Positions 3,937 to 6,697 of a stretch of 6,697 nt of DNA are shown one piece after another (position 1 is the first letter of the stretch; each line of letters starts with the position of its first letter). The notes under the pieces are model-generated. The model was not told the origin of the DNA and did not search any database. It saw nothing but the letters and a program-made list of their open reading frames with translations. The stretch comes from JAAYXU01 sp050942555 (GTDB lineage Bacteria; Bacillota; Clostridia; Christensenellales; UMGS416): positions 1-6,697 of the forward strand of contig JBMNNN010000116.1 of NCBI GenBank assembly GCA_050942555.1, given 5' to 3'. Position numbers and translations under genes: made by a program.

Positions 3937-5331
3937 ATGCTCGATTATCGCGTAAAGATTGGTCTGGCGCCCTGCAGGCGCTGGCTGCCGGGCAAACGGA
4001 CCGGCATATTCAATCCCGAATACGCGCTGGCCAACAAGAAAAAGGCGATCGCGTACATCCGGGAGCACTTCGCCTCGGATCAGGTGGAGTTTATTGATCT
4101 CGACTTCCTCAATGAAGAAGGGCTCATGTACGACGTCCGCCAGGCGCGGGCCATCGCCGACCGGTTCATCGCCGAGAAGGTCGACGCGGTGTTCATCATC
4201 AACTGCAACTACGGCAACGAGGAAGTGGCGGGCAAGGTAGCCCAGCTTGTCGGCAAGCCCGTGCTGCTGTGGGCGCCCAGGGACACGATATACGAGCCCG
4301 ACGGCACCCGCTACACCGACGCGCAGTGCGGCCATTTCCCGATCAGCAAGCAGCTGCAGCGCTACGGTCTGCCCTTCTCGCATATAGAGAACTGCAACAT
4401 AGAGGACGCGGTTTTTACCCGCGACTTTGAGAAATTCCTTTCGGTCGTGTGCATGGTCAAGAACTTCAAGGGGCTTCGCATCGCGCAGGTTGGCACGCGG
4501 CCCAAGCCCTTCAACTGCGTCATGTGCAACGAGAGCGAGCTCATGGAGCGGTTCGGCATCGAGATCGTGCCCGTCAATATGGCGCTGTCGATACAGCTCT
4601 TTCACGACGTGATGAAAAAATACGCAGCTGAGATTCCCGCAGTCGCCGCCGACATCCGCGCGAAGTTCGACCTGGGCGGCATGGACGACGAGATGCTCAC
4701 CCGGATAGCCGCCTTCAAGTTCTTCTACCGTGAGCTGCTGGCCGAGTACGACTGCCGCGTCGTATCAACTGAATGCTGGACCGCGATGATGGCGGCGGTC
4801 AATGCGATGCCCTGCACCGCGATGAGCCTGCTGGGCGACGAGGGTACCATCGTGACATGCGAATCCGACATCATGGGCGCGGTGTCGATGTCGCTTCTCT
4901 CGTGCGCGACGCGGGGCCAGTCGCGCCCCTTCTTTGGAGAATTCACGGCCCGCCACCCCAGCGACGACAACACCGAACTCATCTGGCACTGCGGACCGTT
5001 CCCGTACTCTCTGCGCAAGCCCGACGGCCCCCAGCCCAAGCTCGTCAACGCCCGGCCCAGTTTCATCGTCCGGGACGGTCGCTACACGATCGCACGGCTG
5101 GACAGCATCGCCGGCAAATACTCGCTGCTTACCGGAGGCTTCGACGCCGTGGAAGGCCCCTACACGATCGGCACCTATGTGTGGGCGCGGTTTGACGACC
5201 TGCCCAAATGGGAAAAGCGGCTCATCGACGGGCCCTACATCCACCACATGGCCGAAATCGAGGGCGATGTCGTCCCGATGCTCCGCGAGTTCGTACGCTA
5301 CTATCCCGACATCACGCTGGACGAGCCATAA
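3937..5331 (+). CDS. L-fucose isomerase family (FucI-like, COG2407-type) sugar isomerase
   Basis: The 464-residue protein has the look of the L-fucose/L-arabinose isomerase fold. An N-terminal Rossmann-like part (about 5-170) runs through VDAVFIINCNYGNEE (82-96). A middle part includes the conserved-looking STECWTAMM (277-285) and GTIVTCESDIMGAVSMSLL (303-321). A C-terminal part includes IWHCGPFP (349-356) and IHHMAEIEGD (435-444). E279 and D311 are candidate metal ligands, and H351 or H436/H437 candidate third ligands, by analogy with the Glu-Asp-His Mn site of FucI; I could not align to confirm. Such enzymes interconvert aldoses and ketoses in the cytoplasm. E. coli FucI is longer (about 590), so the substrate may differ. 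Thirteen cysteines is many for this length. The start ATG 3937 follows AAGGA with a 9-base spacer. A strong terminator follows. Family likely; substrate unknown. Confidence 0.82.
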   Translation: MLDYRVKIGLAPCRRWLPGKRTGIFNPEYALANKKKAIAYIREHFASDQVEFIDLDFLNEEGLMYDVRQARAIADRFIAEKVDAVFIINCNYGNEEVAGKVAQLVGKPVLLWAPRDTIYEPDGTRYTDAQCGHFPISKQLQRYGLPFSHIENCNIEDAVFTRDFEKFLSVVCMVKNFKGLRIAQVGTRPKPFNCVMCNESELMERFGIEIVPVNMALSIQLFHDVMKKYAAEIPAVAADIRAKFDLGGMDDEMLTRIAAFKFFYRELLAEYDCRVVSTECWTAMMAAVNAMPCTAMSLLGDEGTIVTCESDIMGAVSMSLLSCATRGQSRPFFGEFTARHPSDDNTELIWHCGPFPYSLRKPDGPQPKLVNARPSFIVRDGRYTIARLDSIAGKYSLLTGGFDAVEGPYTIGTYVWARFDDLPKWEKRLIDGPYIHHMAEIEGDVVPMLREFVRYYPDITLDEP

Positions 5332-5344
5332 ACCTAAATTCCAC

Positions 5345-5377
5345 TGGGCGGACGCGCGCGCGTCCGCCCATTTTTTT
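5345..5377 (+). terminator. Rho-independent terminator after the isomerase gene
   Basis: A perfect 26-bp palindrome (TGGGCGGACGCGC and its complement, 5345-5370) forms a stem of up to 11 bp with a 4-base loop, followed directly by seven T (5371-5377). It begins 13 bases after the isomerase stop. On the minus strand the matching T-run is lacking. Confidence 0.9.
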
Positions 5378-5391
5378 GCGCCGTGCGGCGC
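5378..5391 (+). repeat. Short GC palindrome directly after the terminator
   Basis: GCGCCG-TG-CGGCGC is a 14-bp inverted repeat with 6-bp arms. It starts on the base after the terminator T-run and has no T-run of its own (the next, six T at 5408-5413, is 16 bases away). It might reinforce termination or be part of the FAH leader. Confidence 0.35.
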
Positions 5392-5435
5392 AGGCAGGAA
5401 AGCGTAGTTTTTTCCCGAATAGTAAAAGGGATTCG

Positions 5436-5447
5436 TGCAAATACAAT
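5436..5447 (+). promoter_or_regulatory. Operator half-site overlapping a -10-like box before the FAH gene
   Basis: TGCAAAT (5436-5442) equals the left arm of both operators at the isomerase promoter. With its flanks, GTGCAAATA, it matches nine bases at the second operator. It overlaps TACAAT (5442-5447), which could be a -10 box, though no -35 is present at 17 bp. The FAH gene probably has its own promoter because a strong terminator lies upstream. Single half-sites can be chance. Confidence 0.35.
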
Positions 5448-5450
5448 ACC

Positions 5451-5457
5451 GGAGGAG
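5451..5457 (+). promoter_or_regulatory. Ribosome binding site deciding the FAH start
   Basis: GGAGGAG lies 4-6 bases before ATG 5462. The in-frame GTG at 5435 is upstream of it and has no ribosome binding site, so ATG 5462 is preferred. Confidence 0.7.
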
Positions 5458-5461
5458 TTTC

Positions 5462-6223
5462 ATGATTTATCTGCGCTTTGAGTACCGCGGACTGATACGA
5501 AACGGCATCCTGTCGGGCGATACCGTCACGGTCATAGACGGGCCCTTCTGGGACTACCGTGAAACCGACATGACCGTTCCGCTGCGCGCGGCGCGCCTAC
5601 TGGCCCCGCTAATTCCCGGCAAGGTGGTGGCTGTCGGAAAGAATTATCTCGACCATATCGACGAGCTGGGCGCTTCGGAGGTGCCGCAAAGCCCGGTGCT
5701 GTTCGTCAAGCTGCCCCACACCGTCATCGGGCCCGATGAGGACATACTGATCCCCCGCGGAGCGACGCGGGTCGACTACGAGGCCGAGCTTGCGCTGGTA
5801 ATTGGACGCGAATGCGCCAACGAGGAGCCCGGAGAGGCCGCCGGGGCGATACTGGGCGCGACCTGTCTTAATGACGTCACCGAGCGGGACGTACAAAAGC
5901 GCGACGGCCAGTGGACGCGGGCCAAGAACTATCCGACATTCTGCCCGCTGGGGCCGTGGATCGTGGACGGGCTCGACTACGGACGCCTGCGCGTCCGCTC
6001 CCGGCTCAACGGACAGATACGGCAGGATGGCAGCACCGACAGCCTGCTGTTTGGCGTCCCGGAGCTTATTAGCTTCATATCCAAGGCCATGCCGCTTCAT
6101 CCCGGCGACATCGTGACGACCGGCACGCCCGCAGGCGTCGGGCCGATGGCCGATGGCGACTTCATAGAGATCGAGGTCGAGGGCGTAGGAGTACTGCGCA
6201 ACCCGGTCAGGAACCGCGCCTGA
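5462..6223 (+). CDS. Fumarylacetoacetate hydrolase (FAH) family protein
   Basis: The 253-residue protein is a small cytoplasmic FAH-superfamily enzyme. An N-terminal cap (1-50) precedes the core. Seen: GKNYLDHIDE (59-68), carrying the likely catalytic pair H65 and E68; VDYEAELALVIG (104-115), with metal ligands E107 and E109; LNDVTERDVQKRD (136-148), with ligand D138; AKNYPTFCPLGPWI (154-167), with the family lysine K155; and the C-terminal GDIVTTGTPAGVGP (215-228). These correspond to the Mg/Mn site of acylpyruvate hydrolases such as FAHD1, so the active site appears complete. The family cleaves C-C bonds in diketo acids, decarboxylates, or hydrates keto-pentenoates. Members act in non-phosphorylative breakdown of L-fucose and L-rhamnose, which would suit the isomerase upstream, but the substrate is not fixed. 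The next gene starts 24 bases downstream with its own ribosome binding site, so the two form an operon. Confidence 0.92.
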   Translation: MIYLRFEYRGLIRNGILSGDTVTVIDGPFWDYRETDMTVPLRAARLLAPLIPGKVVAVGKNYLDHIDELGASEVPQSPVLFVKLPHTVIGPDEDILIPRGATRVDYEAELALVIGRECANEEPGEAAGAILGATCLNDVTERDVQKRDGQWTRAKNYPTFCPLGPWIVDGLDYGRLRVRSRLNGQIRQDGSTDSLLFGVPELISFISKAMPLHPGDIVTTGTPAGVGPMADGDFIEIEVEGVGVLRNPVRNRA

Positions 6224-6234
6224 CCTATTACGCC

Positions 6235-6242
6235 AGGAGGTG
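6235..6242 (+). promoter_or_regulatory. Ribosome binding site of the esterase-like gene
   Basis: AGGAGGTG matches the 16S anti-Shine-Dalgarno almost fully and lies 5-7 bases before ATG 6248, in the 24-base gap after the FAH stop codon. Confidence 0.75.
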
Positions 6243-6247
6243 TCTAT

Positions 6248-6697
6248 ATGACCGATACCATGCGGGAAACCGCGGCCCTTGAGGCCTTTGAGCAGTATGA
6301 GAGCCGTTTCCGGCAGGCGATGGAGGACGCGCCCAGGCTGCGTCCGTGGATACCCGCCGACCGCGAGCGCATTATCGCGATCGTGCGCAAATGCCTCTCC
6401 ATCCATGACGAATATATACCAGCAATCCGGGCGCGGTCGGTCCGGACGCTCCCGCAGAAGGGCTTTCAAATAGCGTTTCTCCAGGCCGAATCCTGGCCGG
6501 GCGTACAGGCCGCCGCGCACCTCTACGTGCCCGACGGCGGCGGACGGCGGCCGTTCGTGCTGCTGTGCTGCGGACACGGCGCCGACTGCAAGCTGAACCC
6601 GGGCTATCAGGCCATGGCGCGGCGTCTGGCCCGGCAGGGCGCCGTGGTGCTGGTGCCCGACAACATCGGGCAGGGCGAGCGCGCGCCGATGGGCCAC
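6248..6697 (+). CDS. Alpha/beta hydrolase of the acetyl-xylan-esterase type (partial, runs off the window)
   Basis: 150 residues are visible and the frame is open to the window end. There is no signal peptide, so it is probably cytoplasmic. An N-terminal helical segment (1-68), rich in Arg and Glu, precedes the hydrolase core. GFQIAFLQAES-PGVQAAAHLYVPDG (72-97) forms the first strands. RPFVLLCCGHGADCK (101-115) is the strand and oxyanion-hole loop, where relatives often have a PGHG-like motif. GAVVLVPDNIGQGERAPMGH (131-150) is the following strand with the GQGER turn found in bacterial acetyl esterases and other large dienelactone-hydrolase relatives. The Ser nucleophile elbow, Asp and His lie outside the window, so activity cannot be judged. 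It follows FAH by 24 bases in one operon, so a role in removing acyl groups from a sugar or an intermediate is likely but inferred. Cephalosporin-C deacetylase-like or lactonase function is also possible. Confidence 0.78.
   Translation, partial: MTDTMRETAALEAFEQYESRFRQAMEDAPRLRPWIPADRERIIAIVRKCLSIHDEYIPAIRARSVRTLPQKGFQIAFLQAESWPGVQAAAHLYVPDGGGRRPFVLLCCGHGADCKLNPGYQAMARRLARQGAVVLVPDNIGQGERAPMGH

Noticed and set aside
3616..4605. Open frame of 329 codons on the minus strand, across the AraC/isomerase gap
   Set aside because: It overlaps two firm plus-strand genes and crosses their AT-rich promoter region. The translation is low-complexity and resembles no family I know.
5609..6697. Open frame of 362 codons on the minus strand, opposite FAH and the esterase
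   Set aside because: It is the complement of two conserved plus-strand genes with intact motifs and strong ribosome binding sites. Long antisense frames are expected at this GC content.

Overview
The window looks like chromosomal DNA from a high-GC, strictly fermentative member of the Clostridia (Bacillota). Coding DNA is strongly GC-rich with G/C in third positions, while the gaps are AT-rich and carry sigma-A type -10 boxes and strong GGAGG-like ribosome binding sites. The gene content fits as well: a NuoE-type subunit of an electron-bifurcating or NADH-linked [FeFe]-hydrogenase, remnants of the anti-sigma-like ATPase and Fe-S proteins that clostridia keep beside it, a Rex-type operator, and a DUF6062-type protein. 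I cannot name a genus; an uncultured gut-type lineage such as Christensenellales or a relative is an inference.

Left part (1-1992, minus strand). Read right to left: a membrane-anchored SPOR-domain protein, an N-terminally truncated HATPase (anti-sigma/SpoIIAB type), a truncated two-cluster ferredoxin-like protein, an AT-rich control region of about 160 bp, and the start of nuoE, cut by the window edge. The HATPase and ferredoxin ORFs overlap or nearly abut. Both are much shorter than the relatives I know, and the ferredoxin has lost one cluster cysteine (Tyr50), so this looks like a decaying regulatory module. The control region before nuoE contains a near-perfect Rex operator (TTGATAA-N4-TTAACAA) just downstream of an extended -10 box, which ties the hydrogenase to the NADH/NAD+ ratio.

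Middle (2014-2953). A short divergent promoter region separates the SPOR gene from a plus-strand gene for a DUF6062-like, cysteine-rich protein with two CxxC...CxxH modules. It is followed by a short gap with a good promoter for the next gene.

Right part (2954-6697, plus strand). This is a small sugar-utilisation locus: an AraC-family regulator, a FucI-like (L-fucose isomerase family) isomerase, a perfect 26-bp palindromic terminator, a fumarylacetoacetate hydrolase (FAH) family enzyme, and the first 150 residues of an acetyl-xylan-esterase-like alpha/beta hydrolase. Two near-identical palindromes (TGCAAAT-N-ATTTGCA type), 33 bp apart, bracket the isomerase promoter. A further half-site lies just before the FAH gene. 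I infer one regulon, possibly run by the adjacent AraC protein, that deacylates, isomerises and cleaves a sugar or sugar acid whose identity the sequence does not reveal.

I found no tRNA, rRNA, CRISPR array, insertion sequence or phage gene. No gene-free stretch exceeds 300 bases.
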